Shown: piece by piece, positions 50,925 to 59,310 of the stretch
How the letters are laid out: each line of letters starts with the position of its first letter
Numbering within the stretch: position 1 is the stretch's first letter
Source of the DNA: Methylobacterium longum
Lineage (GTDB): Bacteria > Pseudomonadota > Alphaproteobacteria > Rhizobiales > Beijerinckiaceae
Reading direction: 5' to 3'
Assembly: GCF_022179385.1 (NCBI RefSeq)
Contig: NZ_BPQS01000008.1
Location: 166,661 to 230,660 of the forward strand
Length of the DNA: 64,000 nt
Notes under the pieces: model-generated
Databases searched by the model: none
What the model saw: only the letters and a program-made list of their open reading frames with translations
Told to the model about the DNA's origin: nothing
Made by a program: the position numbers and the translations under genes

Positions 50925-52253
50925 ATGATGCGTCAGCTCGTTCGCCTCGGCCTGGTGCTCGTCTGCTGCGCCCTGCCGGCCGTCGGTGAAGCCGTCGACC
51001 CGCAGGATCCGCGATCCGCGACGGGCGAGACGGGTCGTGCGGGAGCGCTGGACGGGACGTGGATCTGGCGGCTGCCCGATACGCCGAACGGTCTGCACCC
51101 GACCCAGAGCTGGCACGCCACCGGCTCCACGCCCGACGGCGACATCTACGTCGGCGGCATGGATCATCGGACCAACGCGGCCCTCTACCGCATCGAGGCG
51201 CGGACAGGCACGCTGCGCCTCGCTGGGGATGCGCGCTCGGCCTCCGAGGCCGCCCACAATTGGCTGCCCGGCGAGACGGCGCAGAAATTCCACACCCGGC
51301 CCCTCTGGCACCACGGCAAGGTCTACGTCGCCACCATGGATCGCTCGGACCTGGACGAGGGGTACCTCGCCCGCCGCGGCTTCCATTGGTATGCCTACGA
51401 CCCGGCCCACGACCGCTTCACGGATCTGAGTGCCGCCGAGCCGGGCGGGAGCGCCGTGCCGCACGGCAATCTCGTGACCCTCGCCTCCGACCCGGTCCGC
51501 AACGTCATCTACGGCGCGGGCGTGCCCACCGGTGCGATCTACCGCTACGACGTCGCGACCGGTCGCACCCAGGATCTCGGCCGTCCGGCCTCCTACGGGC
51601 AGCCCTACGTCTACACGGGGCGCGTGATGTGGGTGGACGCGCGCGGGCGGCTCTATTTCACGGCCAGCAACTGGGACGCGCCCGCGGCGCACGACCACGT
51701 GCACTTCTATGACCCGCAGACCGGCTTCGGCGAGGAACCGGGCTGGGTGCTGAAGGACGGCATGGCCCTCGAGACCGGCCAGTGTTTCGACGGGGGCCGG
51801 CACTGCGTGTTCGGGGACGACCGCGGCCATGTCTATCGCTTCGATCAGGACGCGCACACCTGGACGTATCTCGGTCAGGTGGAGACCGGTAAGGCGGCCG
51901 GCTGGAACGGCGTGGAGTTCTGGCTCTTCGCCGTGGCGCCCGACCGCACCAGGGCTTACGTCGCCACCAGCACGTCCCCGCGGCCCAGCGACGACACGGC
52001 GCTCTACGAATTCGACTTCGCCAGCGGGCAGACACGGCGGCTCTGTGCCATGGCCGATCTCGATCCGGCCCTGGCGCACAGCCACGTCCACACCGGATAC
52101 GACGCCTGGGATGCCGCGGGGCGCTTCTACTTCGCCAGCTTCGGATACGGCGACAAGCCGGTCGTGCGCGTGTCCCGGATCGATCCCGCCCGCCTGAAGG
52201 CGGCCCTGGCCCGACGAGCCGCCACCAAGGCCGGCGCGGGGGCCGGCCGCTGA
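50925..52253 (+). CDS. secreted protein of unknown function, propeller-like
   Basis: 442 aa with a signal peptide (MMRQLVRLGLVLVCCALPAV). The mature part has repeated short strands around aromatic/Asp motifs (GDIYVGGMDH, VIYGAGVPTGAIYRYDVATG, HVYRFDQDAHTW, YEFDFASGQTRRL), as in beta-propellers. Tryptophan and His are frequent. I cannot name the family. No neighbours on the same strand suggest a pathway. Confidence 0.6.
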   Translation: MMRQLVRLGLVLVCCALPAVGEAVDPQDPRSATGETGRAGALDGTWIWRLPDTPNGLHPTQSWHATGSTPDGDIYVGGMDHRTNAALYRIEARTGTLRLAGDARSASEAAHNWLPGETAQKFHTRPLWHHGKVYVATMDRSDLDEGYLARRGFHWYAYDPAHDRFTDLSAAEPGGSAVPHGNLVTLASDPVRNVIYGAGVPTGAIYRYDVATGRTQDLGRPASYGQPYVYTGRVMWVDARGRLYFTASNWDAPAAHDHVHFYDPQTGFGEEPGWVLKDGMALETGQCFDGGRHCVFGDDRGHVYRFDQDAHTWTYLGQVETGKAAGWNGVEFWLFAVAPDRTRAYVATSTSPRPSDDTALYEFDFASGQTRRLCAMADLDPALAHSHVHTGYDAWDAAGRFYFASFGYGDKPVVRVSRIDPARLKAALARRAATKAGAGAGR

Positions 52254-52534
52254 GCCGACCGGGTGCGCCCATCGGTCCCCTCGGCCGTGGCGCGGGGCCA
52301 GCCGCGGATCGGGATCGCGGAGGGGTCACCCGATCCGTCAGGGCTCCGGAAGCCTGTCGGCCGCCGCCCGGTCGCGCGCTGGCCAGCGCGTGGGACGCCC
52401 CCCCGGCCGGCGCAGGCGGGGTGACTGCGGCCCGTCTCACCCCGCTAGGGCCGGCTATGCGGGGAAGCCGGCTTAACGATGCCTTTACCCTACGCCCGCA
52501 GCATCGGCGGGAAACCGGAGTGCCGTGACCCGCC
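52254..52534. other. intergenic region
   Basis: 281 GC-rich bases. Nothing recognised. Confidence 0.3.
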
Positions 52535-52699
52535 ATGCTTGATGCCGCGTTCTGGTGGTGTGCGACCGTGGCCCTCGTCGGGTCGGCCGGGCTGGTCGCC
52601 GTGGCGCTGCTGGCGGGGCGCTCGTCCCGGTCCTATCCGGCCGGGACCAAGCTGCCCAGGGAAGAGCACCTCATGGTCCGGCACTTCGGCCGGGCTTAG
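52535..52699 (+). CDS. candidate 54-aa membrane protein
   Basis: MLDAAFWWCATVALVGSAGL... has one hydrophobic helix (about 8-28) and a polar tail. An in-frame TGA just upstream fixes the ATG as first start. GGAG is 14 bases away, which is far. The next gene converges on it. Confidence 0.45.
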   Translation: MLDAAFWWCATVALVGSAGLVAVALLAGRSSRSYPAGTKLPREEHLMVRHFGRA

Positions 52700-52712
52700 C
52701 CGGCCGGACCAC

Positions 52713-52907
52713 TCAGCCGTCATCGTCGCCGGCGTCGAGCAGCCAATCGGGCAGACCGGGGATCACCTCTCCGGCGACCTCACCGGCGCTCTTGAGGGCC
52801 CGCTCGGCCTGCGCCTCGGGGTGCTCCCCCCGAACCTCGGCAAACAACTCCCGCGCCAGCCGGTCCAGATCCTCGTCGGACAGGTTCGATTTATCCGGTT
52901 CGGTCAT
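52713..52907 (-). CDS. small acidic protein of unknown function
   Basis: 64 aa, MTEPDKSNLSDEDLDRLARE..., with a perfect AGGAGG six bases before the ATG. Mostly helical, acidic C-terminus. Not recognised. Confidence 0.65.
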   Translation of the reverse strand: MTEPDKSNLSDEDLDRLARELFAEVRGEHPEAQAERALKSAGEVAGEVIPGLPDWLLDAGDDDG

Positions 52908-53185
52908 CGGATGCCTCCTGAAGCGCTCATCCCCGTCCCGACCGGCTCACGGCCCCGGAAGGGCTCGGATCTCGCCACCCGCAGGCCGATACGCGACGCG
53001 GTCTCCTGCCACGATGCCGGGATGAGATTAGCCGGCCGTGACGCATTCTGACTTACGGTTGTGCCGGAATAGGCCACGGAGGGCGCGAGGCGGTCCGGAA
53101 CCGGTGCGTCGTCGAGGGGGCCGCCGCCAGGATCACGGAGCGTCGGCCGGGTTCGGCCCGCACGTTCCCGATCGCGGCGCGAACC

Positions 53186-53551
53186 TCAGGCGGCGAGCGC
53201 CCGCCTCACCGTGGCGCGCAGATCCGCCAAGGAGAACGGCTTCGTCAGCACGTCGGTGACGATGGCGTCGAGCCCGCGGGCCCGTTCACGCTGGTCGGCG
53301 AAGCCGGTCATCAGCAGGATGGTGAGGTCCGGAAAATCGCGCTTGGCGGCGAGCGCCAGCGCGATGCCGTCCATGAGCGGCATGCGGATGTCGGTGAGCA
53401 TGAGGTCGAAGCCGCCGCCCGCCTCGTTGAGGCGGTCGAGCCCGTCGCTGCCATCGTTGGCGGTGACGACCGCGTGGCCGTCGATCTCGAGACCCCGCTT
53501 GAGGAAGCCCCGGACGGTTTCTTCGTCATCCACCAGGAGGATGCGCGCCAT
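53186..53551 (-). CDS. single-domain response regulator, CpdR-like
   Basis: 121-aa receiver with no output domain: MARILLVDDEETVRGFLKRG, phospho-acceptor Asp54 in LTDIRMPLMDG, Thr in LLMTGFAD and Lys in LTKPFSLADL. The layout is close to CpdR, the adaptor that controls ClpXP-driven CtrA turnover and is phosphorylated through ChpT. The CpdR assignment is inferred; other stand-alone receivers look alike. The frame upstream of the ATG is non-family. Confidence 0.65.
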   Translation of the reverse strand: MARILLVDDEETVRGFLKRGLEIDGHAVVTANDGSDGLDRLNEAGGGFDLMLTDIRMPLMDGIALALAAKRDFPDLTILLMTGFADQRERARGLDAIVTDVLTKPFSLADLRATVRRALAA

Positions 53552-53718
53552 GGGGTCCCGTAAACGTCCTCGATCCTGCGAGCGTCCCGCCGTCACGGCT
53601 TCGGGCTCATGGTGAACGACTGACACCGACGGATCCGCCGCCTGTCAAGATGTCACACCGCGAAACCGCCACCTCCAGGGGATGAGGGGCGAAAATGCCG
53701 CGCCGCGGGGCATTCGGG

Positions 53719-54285
53719 TCACGGATCGAACAGGTCGGGGTCGCCGCTGCCGTAATCGACGACGCCCACGAAGGGCAATTGGCGAAAGGCGTGGGCCGCA
53801 TCCATCCCGTAGCCGACCACGAACACGTCGGGGCAGGTGAAGCCGACGAAGTCCGCGTCGATCGTCACCGCGCGCTTGCCCGGCTTCTCGAGAAGCACGG
53901 CGGTCAGCACCCGCCGCGCGCCGCGCGCCATCAGCAGGTCCTTGGCGAAGACGACGGTCCGGCCGGATTCCAGGATGTCGTCCACGAGCAGGACGTCCCG
54001 GCCGCGCACCTCGCTCTGCACGTCGCGCAGGATCTCCACCTGCCCGGTGGAGACCGTCCCGGTGCGGTAGCTCGACAGATGTACGAACTCGACCTGCGGC
54101 GAGAGACCGACCCGGTGCAGGGCCCGGAGCAGGTCGGCCGCGAACATGAAGCTGCCCTTGAGCACCGCCACGACCAAGAGGTTGTCCGGCCGGGCGGCCA
54201 GGATCTCCTGGGCCAACTCGTCGTTGCGCTTGGCGATCACCGCCTCGTCGAACAGGGTTCGGACGCGCCGTTCAGGGATGCTCAT
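53719..54285 (-). CDS. hpt: hypoxanthine phosphoribosyltransferase
   Basis: 188 aa purine salvage enzyme that makes IMP/GMP from hypoxanthine/guanine and PRPP. Type I PRTase features: VAVLKGSFMFAADLLRAL, HLSSYRTGTVSTG (flexible loop), and PRPP motif VLLVDDILESGRT, with FVVGYGMD near the end. A GTG one codon before the ATG is an alternative start. Confidence 0.95.
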   Translation of the reverse strand: MSIPERRVRTLFDEAVIAKRNDELAQEILAARPDNLLVVAVLKGSFMFAADLLRALHRVGLSPQVEFVHLSSYRTGTVSTGQVEILRDVQSEVRGRDVLLVDDILESGRTVVFAKDLLMARGARRVLTAVLLEKPGKRAVTIDADFVGFTCPDVFVVGYGMDAAHAFRQLPFVGVVDYGSGDPDLFDP

Positions 54286-54422
54286 CACACGTGTCCCGGA
54301 AGCCCGGCCGCGGGACGGGACCCGCCGCCGCGATCGGCGACGGTCTTAGCGTTCCTCGGGCGCGGGGGAAACACCGGATCCACGCGGCAAAGCCTCCGCG
54401 GCCGCAAGGCCTCGCCGCCCGT

Positions 54423-54490
54423 AAGGCCAAGTCGCCGGCAAGGCCAAGCCGCCGGCAAGGCCAAGTCGCCGGCAAGGCCAAGCCGCCGGC
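54423..54490. repeat. four tandem copies of a 17-bp unit
   Basis: AAGGCCAAG(T/C)CGCCGGC repeats four times without a gap; base 10 alternates T, C, T, C, so a 34-base unit was duplicated. It lies between hpt and the 3' end of the next minus-strand gene. Confidence 0.85.
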
Positions 54491-54500
54491 GAGGCGGGCG

Positions 54501-54884
54501 TCAGGCCCCTGCCGCACGCTGGAAGGGACGCAGGATCCGGACGAGCCGGCCCTTGCGCGGCCCGGCCTCGTGCCTGCGTGCCGCGGCCGGGCGGGCTTCC
54601 GCGGCCGGCTCGGGGGTTCCCTCCGCCTGCCCGGGAGCTTCGTCCGTCCGGCCGGGGGCTTCCTCCGCCGGCTCGGAGTGCCGGACCTCGTCCAGGACGT
54701 CGGCCACGATGCGGGGAATCGGGCGCTGGTGTTCCTCGAGCAGGAGCGAGGCGGTCCAGAGCCGGCTGGCATTCGCCAGCGGGAGGGTTCCGCGGGTCAG
54801 GCGCTCCATCAGCATCCGGTCGGCCAGGGTCGCCGCCAGCGCGCTCACGGTCTCGAGCTGATCCTGCTGCATCGTGCTGGTCAT
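54501..54884 (-). CDS. hypothetical protein
   Basis: 127 aa. The N-terminal half is helical (LETVSALAATLADRMLMERL, then IPRIVADVLDEVRHSEP); the second half is Pro/Glu/Ala-rich with a basic end. Not recognised. Confidence 0.55.
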   Translation of the reverse strand: MTSTMQQDQLETVSALAATLADRMLMERLTRGTLPLANASRLWTASLLLEEHQRPIPRIVADVLDEVRHSEPAEEAPGRTDEAPGQAEGTPEPAAEARPAAARRHEAGPRKGRLVRILRPFQRAAGA

Positions 54885-55219
54885 GGTATCTTCAGTTCAT
54901 GTGCATGATCAAAACAAGCGGTCTCGCGAACGTATGCGGTCAAATTTGGCGATTCTATAGCATTCGCACTTGCGAAAAGCCGGCGTTCCGCCCCGAAGCC
55001 TGACGGAGACCGGGCGGCGGACGCACGCCGCAGCGCCATGGATCACGAGAAAAGGTCCCGCCTCCCGATGACGAGCCCTGCGGCGCAGTCCGGAAGAACG
55101 GATACCTACGCGCTGCGCACGCCAGGATCCCGTCAACCCGTGTCCGACCCTCGGTCCGCATCGAAAACCGTCGACATGCTGCGCTTCGTCGGGCATTCAG
55201 AGCGATCTCGGGAGGAACC
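54885..55219. other. divergent intergenic region
   Basis: 335 bases between divergent genes. An AT-rich core near 54900-54965 probably holds the promoter of the minus-strand gene. It contains the palindrome TTCGCACTTGCGAA (54963-54976), a possible operator. Confidence 0.45.
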
Positions 55220-56095
55220 ATGACGGGCGCGGCGACGATCTCGGGGCCTGAGCGCGAGCGGATCGCCGCGGTGCTGGCCGAGATCGCCTGCACGGCCGGC
55301 GAGGTGCTGCGCCGCTACCACCGAGGCCCCTGCCCTCACGCCCTGAAGGCGGACGGATCCCCGTCGAGTGCCGCCGACGTCGAGGCCGAGGACCTGATCG
55401 TCGCCGCCCTGGCAGCACGGTATCCCGGGATCGCCGTGGTTGCCGAGGAGCGCGCCCAGTCCGTCACGACGCGTCCGGCGGACCTCTTCTTCCTGGTCGA
55501 CCCCCTGGACGGCACCCGCGACTTCCTGGCCGGGACGCCGGACTACTCGGTCAACATAGCCCTGGTGGCGGGCGCGCGCCCCGTGGCGGCAGCCCTCGCG
55601 GCTCCCGGGCTCGACCGGGTCTGGTGGGCCGGCGCGACGACGGTCGAGGCCCCGGTGGTTGCGGGGCGTCCCGGCACCGGGCGCCCCGTGCGGGCGCGCG
55701 CCGTTCCGGAGACCGGTCTCGTCGCCCTCGGCAGCCGGCGGCACGGCGATGCCGAGACTGCCACCTGCCTCGCCACCCTGCCCATCCGCGAGACGCGACA
55801 GGTCGGCTCCGCCCTCAAGTTCGGCCTGATCGCCGCCGGCGAGGCGGACATCTACGTGCGCTGCGGCCCGACCATGGAATGGGACACGGCGGCCGGCGAT
55901 CACGTCGTGTCGGCGGCCGGGGGCTGCGTGGTCGTGCCGGGCGGCGGCCCGATCCGCTACGGGCAGGGCGGGATCGACCATCGCAACGGGCCCTTCGCGG
56001 CCCTCGGCGATCCGGCCCTGGCAGCCCGCCTCGCCCTTCCTGCCCGCGGCAGGGATGCGCCTGCGGAGTCGCAGGTCAGCGCGGCGCATCCGTGA
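55220..56095 (+). CDS. cysQ: 3'(2'),5'-bisphosphate nucleotidase CysQ-like phosphatase
   Basis: 291 aa of the inositol monophosphatase superfamily. KADGSPSSAADVEAE, VDPLDGTRDFLAGTPDYSVN and EWDTAAGDHVVSAAGG are the metal-binding and CysQ-type motifs. It hydrolyses PAP from sulfate assimilation; other IMPase-type substrates are possible. Its 3' end overlaps the convergent YHS-like gene by 20 bases. Confidence 0.85.
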   Translation: MTGAATISGPERERIAAVLAEIACTAGEVLRRYHRGPCPHALKADGSPSSAADVEAEDLIVAALAARYPGIAVVAEERAQSVTTRPADLFFLVDPLDGTRDFLAGTPDYSVNIALVAGARPVAAALAAPGLDRVWWAGATTVEAPVVAGRPGTGRPVRARAVPETGLVALGSRRHGDAETATCLATLPIRETRQVGSALKFGLIAAGEADIYVRCGPTMEWDTAAGDHVVSAAGGCVVVPGGGPIRYGQGGIDHRNGPFAALGDPALAARLALPARGRDAPAESQVSAAHP

Positions 56096-56612
56096 AGGGG
56101 ATGTCCTGCAGCCCGCGCAGGCCGGGCCAGGCCGCCTCCGCCTGCCCGGCGAGACCGGGGTCGGCAAGGAAGCGGGCTCGACGCCCGGCGTCCCGGAACA
56201 GGTAGAGGCGCTCGTCGATCACCGCGAAGATCAGCGGATTGGAATCCACCAGACGCCCCTCCAGGATTCCGGCCGCGTCGTAGCCGCCGAGCCGCGGCGC
56301 GTAGGTCCGGGGATCGTCGCGGAAGGCCTCGCGGTTGGCGCCGTTGGCGAAGCGCCAGACCCGCCCGCCCCAGGACAGCTCGAACCGCGCGGAGCCGGCC
56401 GCCGGTCCGCGCTCCAGGAAGTAGCTGACCGGATCGAAGCCGTTGAGCGTGAGCAGCGCGATCGGCGTCCCGGCCGGCTCCGCATGCGCCGGCAGGATCA
56501 TCCCGAACGCAGCGGCGAGGGTAGCGGCTACGGCTACGGCGACGGCGAGGGCGCGCGCCGACCCGAGCCGGCGCGGCAGATCGGGTGCGGGGTCGGGACG
56601 CGTTAACCACAT
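56076..56612 (-). CDS. exported YHS-domain-like protein
   Basis: 178 aa starting at MWLTRPDPAP after GAGGGA. A basic segment and a hydrophobic helix (ALAVAVAVAATLAAAFGMIL) form a signal/anchor ending near AHA. NGFDPVSYFLERG, then WRFANGANREAFRDDP and YAPRLGGYDAAGI are typical of exported YHS-like proteins, possibly copper or metal related. Function not established. Confidence 0.7.
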   Translation of the reverse strand: MWLTRPDPAPDLPRRLGSARALAVAVAVAATLAAAFGMILPAHAEPAGTPIALLTLNGFDPVSYFLERGPAAGSARFELSWGGRVWRFANGANREAFRDDPRTYAPRLGGYDAAGILEGRLVDSNPLIFAVIDERLYLFRDAGRRARFLADPGLAGQAEAAWPGLRGLQDIPFTDAPR

Positions 56613-56794
56613 CTTGCGGATTCCCTCGGAAGCTGGTCCCACTCATCCGCCCGGGCCACGCTGGACAAAGGCCCGGATGGACGACAGCGCCCAGGCCGCT
56701 CCGGGCCGCGGGCGCGGTCGCGGCCGGCCGAGGGGACGAGAGCGGCACAGGTCCATCGCGCGAACCGTTAATCGAACCGGGCGAGGAGACAACG

Positions 56795-57415
56795 ATGACG
56801 GCACCAGACGATCGCGGCACCGACCGCCGCCACCTGCTGCGCGCGGGCCTCGCCCTGGCGCTCGGCGCGCCCCTCGCGGGCCTCGGCGCCGCGGGCACCG
56901 CCCTGGCGCGCGGCGAGGATCTCGACACCCCCGAGACCTTCCGACCCGGCGAGATCGTCGAGTCGGGCCACAGGTTCTTCGGCTCGGTGTCGCGCGGCCT
57001 CGCGCTCACCGTCGAGGAGGCGGGCCGGCGCTGGGGCGAGCCGAACGGCTACATCCTCGGCCAGGAGGGCGGCGGCGCGGTGGTGGCCGGCGTCCGCTAC
57101 GGCGAGGGTACGCTGTACACCCGCAACGCCGGCCAGAAGCGCATCTACTGGCAGGGTCCGTCGGTCGGCTTCGACGTGGGCGGCGACGGGGCGCGCACCA
57201 TGATGCTCGTCTACAACCTGCCGAACGTGCGCGAGCTGTATCGGCGCTTCGCGGGCGTCGACGGCTCGGCCTACCTCGTGGGCGGGTTCGGCATGACCGC
57301 GGTGGTGAACGACCGGATCATCGTGGTGCCGATCCGCAGCGGCGTCGGCGCGCGGCTGGGCATCAATGTCGGCTATCTCAAGTTCACCCGGGAGCCGACC
57401 TGGAACCCCTTCTGA
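56795..57415 (+). CDS. eipA: DUF1134 / EipA-family envelope protein
   Basis: 206 aa with GGAG upstream. N-terminus DRRHLLRAGLALALGAPLAG looks like a Tat-type signal. The mature domain (GHRFFGSVSRGLALTVEEAG, GVRYGEGTLYTRNAGQKRIY, GGFGMTAVVNDRIIVVPIRS) is DUF1134. In Brucella the family member EipA is a periplasmic protein needed for envelope integrity. The name is by family; function here is inferred. Confidence 0.8.
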   Translation: MTAPDDRGTDRRHLLRAGLALALGAPLAGLGAAGTALARGEDLDTPETFRPGEIVESGHRFFGSVSRGLALTVEEAGRRWGEPNGYILGQEGGGAVVAGVRYGEGTLYTRNAGQKRIYWQGPSVGFDVGGDGARTMMLVYNLPNVRELYRRFAGVDGSAYLVGGFGMTAVVNDRIIVVPIRSGVGARLGINVGYLKFTREPTWNPF

Positions 57416-57509
57416 TTGATCTACGGGATCTGATTTCACCCTGGCGGCCGACCTGGGCTAGAATGGACGCCGTCCGGGTCTTCCGGCTGCATGCACGGGC
57501 TGCTCCCTC

Positions 57510-58244
57510 GTGATCGAAACCGTGATGATCTTCGTGCTGGGCTTCCTGGCGGCGAGCCTGTGCGGCCTGCTGCTGCTGCCGGCCGTCAACGCGCGCGCCG
57601 CGCGCCTGGAGCGGCGGCGGGCGGAGGCACGCCTGCCCCTGTCGCCGGCCGAGATCGCCGCCGAGCGCGACTTCCTGCGCGCGCAGTTCGCCGTCCAGCA
57701 GCGCCGTCTGGAGCGCCGAGTGGAGACGGTGGAAGCCAAGCGGCAGGCCGACATGGCAGCGCTCGGGGCCGGGACGGTGCGGGCCGCCGCCCTCGCCCGC
57801 GACCTCGCGGCCCGCGAGGCCGAGATCGCCGTGGCGCAAGCCAAGACCCGGGAGCTTGAGACCGAACTCGCCCTCGCCCGCGAGGATGGCACGGCGAGCT
57901 TCGCCACGCTGCAGGCCCTCGAAGAGGCGCATGCCGACCTGATCGACAGCCTTCTGGCGATGCGGCGGGGGCCGCCGCCGACGGCCGACCTCGATGCCGC
58001 GGCCGTGGCGGCCGAGCGCGACGCCCTGCGGGCCAGCCTGCGGGCGGCCGAGGAGGCGCTGGCCCTGACGCTGGCGGACCGGCAGGCCGACAAGGCCGTG
58101 GACCGCGGCGCGGACGGACAGGCGGGCATCGAGCGGGAGAACGCGGATCTGCGCCGGCGAATCGCGGAGGTCGCCGACGCCCTCACGAATCCCGGCCGGA
58201 TGCCGCGGGCTACCTATCCGGTTGCGCAATCCGAACGGGTGTGA
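57510..58244 (+). CDS. membrane-anchored coiled-coil protein
   Basis: 244 aa from a GTG. One N-terminal transmembrane helix (VMIFVLGFLAASLCGLLLLP), then LPLSPAEIAAERDFLRAQFA and a long Ala/Glu/Arg coiled coil (about 60-220). A Rhizobiales-type family of unknown function; structural role is likely. Confidence 0.65.
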   Translation: MIETVMIFVLGFLAASLCGLLLLPAVNARAARLERRRAEARLPLSPAEIAAERDFLRAQFAVQQRRLERRVETVEAKRQADMAALGAGTVRAAALARDLAAREAEIAVAQAKTRELETELALAREDGTASFATLQALEEAHADLIDSLLAMRRGPPPTADLDAAAVAAERDALRASLRAAEEALALTLADRQADKAVDRGADGQAGIERENADLRRRIAEVADALTNPGRMPRATYPVAQSERV

Positions 58245-58388
58245 CGTCATTCCGGGTTGGAATCGGGCCGTCGCCGGGCGGCCCGGTCCGGAAGTCCGCG
58301 CCGACTGCCTTGTTTCGACCATGCAAAGGCATCATCGCAGCGCCGACTCGTCCCGCACGTTTCAACTTCCAAGATGGTACGGATACCC

Positions 58389-58691
58389 ATGCGCCTGAAG
58401 CCGATCGTCCTCGCCATCGCGGCGGCCTTCGCCCTGACTCTGCCGGCAGCGGCCCAGCAGTCGAAGCGGGGTAACGAGACCCTGAAGAAGTACTGCACCG
58501 GCGATTACCTGACTTACTGCGGCAATCTGGCTCCCGACGACCCCGCGACCGATGCGTGCTTCCAGAAAAACTGGAAGAAGCTCAGCGAGAATTGCCGCCG
58601 GGCGATCGATGCCTACGAGGCCGAGCAGGACCAGAACGCCCCGAGCAAGGGTCGGCAGGGCTCCCAGGGCGGCAGGGAACGCCGGGGCTGA
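58389..58691 (+). CDS. small secreted cysteine-rich protein
   Basis: 100 aa. Signal peptide MRLKPIVLAIAAAFALTLPA ending at AAQ. The mature core KKYCTGDYLTYCGNLAP...DACFQKN...LSENCRRAI has four Cys spaced like the Cys-rich repeat seen in Golgi FGFR-binding proteins. The C-terminus is polar and Arg/Gly-rich. Function unknown. Confidence 0.65.
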   Translation: MRLKPIVLAIAAAFALTLPAAAQQSKRGNETLKKYCTGDYLTYCGNLAPDDPATDACFQKNWKKLSENCRRAIDAYEAEQDQNAPSKGRQGSQGGRERRG

Positions 58692-58805
58692 GGACCGCGC
58701 CCGTCCTGTGGCGGGCACGCGCTCGCGCCGGGGCGCGGCAACCGCTAAGGTAGCGCTTCCACCGGCCCTCGCGGGCCGGCGCCGTGCCCGCCGGACCCTC
58801 GTGCG

Positions 58806-59159
58806 ATGCTGTCGACCCCTGCCCTGAAACTCCTGGCCGCGTCCGGCCTCGTCGCCCTCGCGGTCTCCGCTTGCGGGCGACGCGGCGCGCTGGAGCCGCC
58901 CCAGGCGTCGGTCCCCGTCGGACCCGTCGCTGCGCAGGCGGGTTCCGGCACGGTGAGCGGCCGCAGGACGCTGCCGGTCTCAGGCGGCCTGGGCGGCGGC
59001 GCATCCGAGCCGGAGGCCGCCGCGGTCCGCGCGGGCGACGAGCTCTCGGCGGCGGCGGTGCCGCCGGGCGGCACCGATGCGCCGGTGGAGACCAGCCGCG
59101 GCGCCCGACGCGGCTACCGCGTCCCGAAGGAGCCTTTCCTTCTGGACCCGCTGCTGTAG
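58806..59159 (+). CDS. lptM: LPS translocon maturation lipoprotein LptM-like
   Basis: 117 aa. Lipobox AVSAC with Cys23, followed by GRRGALEPP, the LptM/YifL signature. A long Ala/Gly/Pro tail and a conserved end (YRVPKEPFLLDPLL) are usual in alphaproteobacterial versions upstream of lysA. In E. coli LptM assists LptD oxidation in LPS export. Confidence 0.8.
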   Translation: MLSTPALKLLAASGLVALAVSACGRRGALEPPQASVPVGPVAAQAGSGTVSGRRTLPVSGGLGGGASEPEAAAVRAGDELSAAAVPPGGTDAPVETSRGARRGYRVPKEPFLLDPLL

Positions 59160-59310
59160 AGGGCAGGACGAAGGGCCGCCCGGCGCCGCAGGCCCGCGAG
59201 GCGCCGCGCCCGCCCGTTGAACCCGGACCGCGGAGCGCCCCCTTCGGCGCGGGGTCCGGCATTCCAGGGACAGCAGCCCGCGCCCGGGCGCGAGACGAGA
59301 CACGGCCGAG

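Noticed and set aside
52479..53051. 190-codon plus-strand frame
   Set aside because: Antisense to the small acidic gene at 52713-52907, which has a perfect ribosome binding site; the frame shows no motif.
54423..54490. CRISPR-like array
   Set aside because: The 17-base units are contiguous with no spacers and no cas genes are near; it is a simple tandem repeat.
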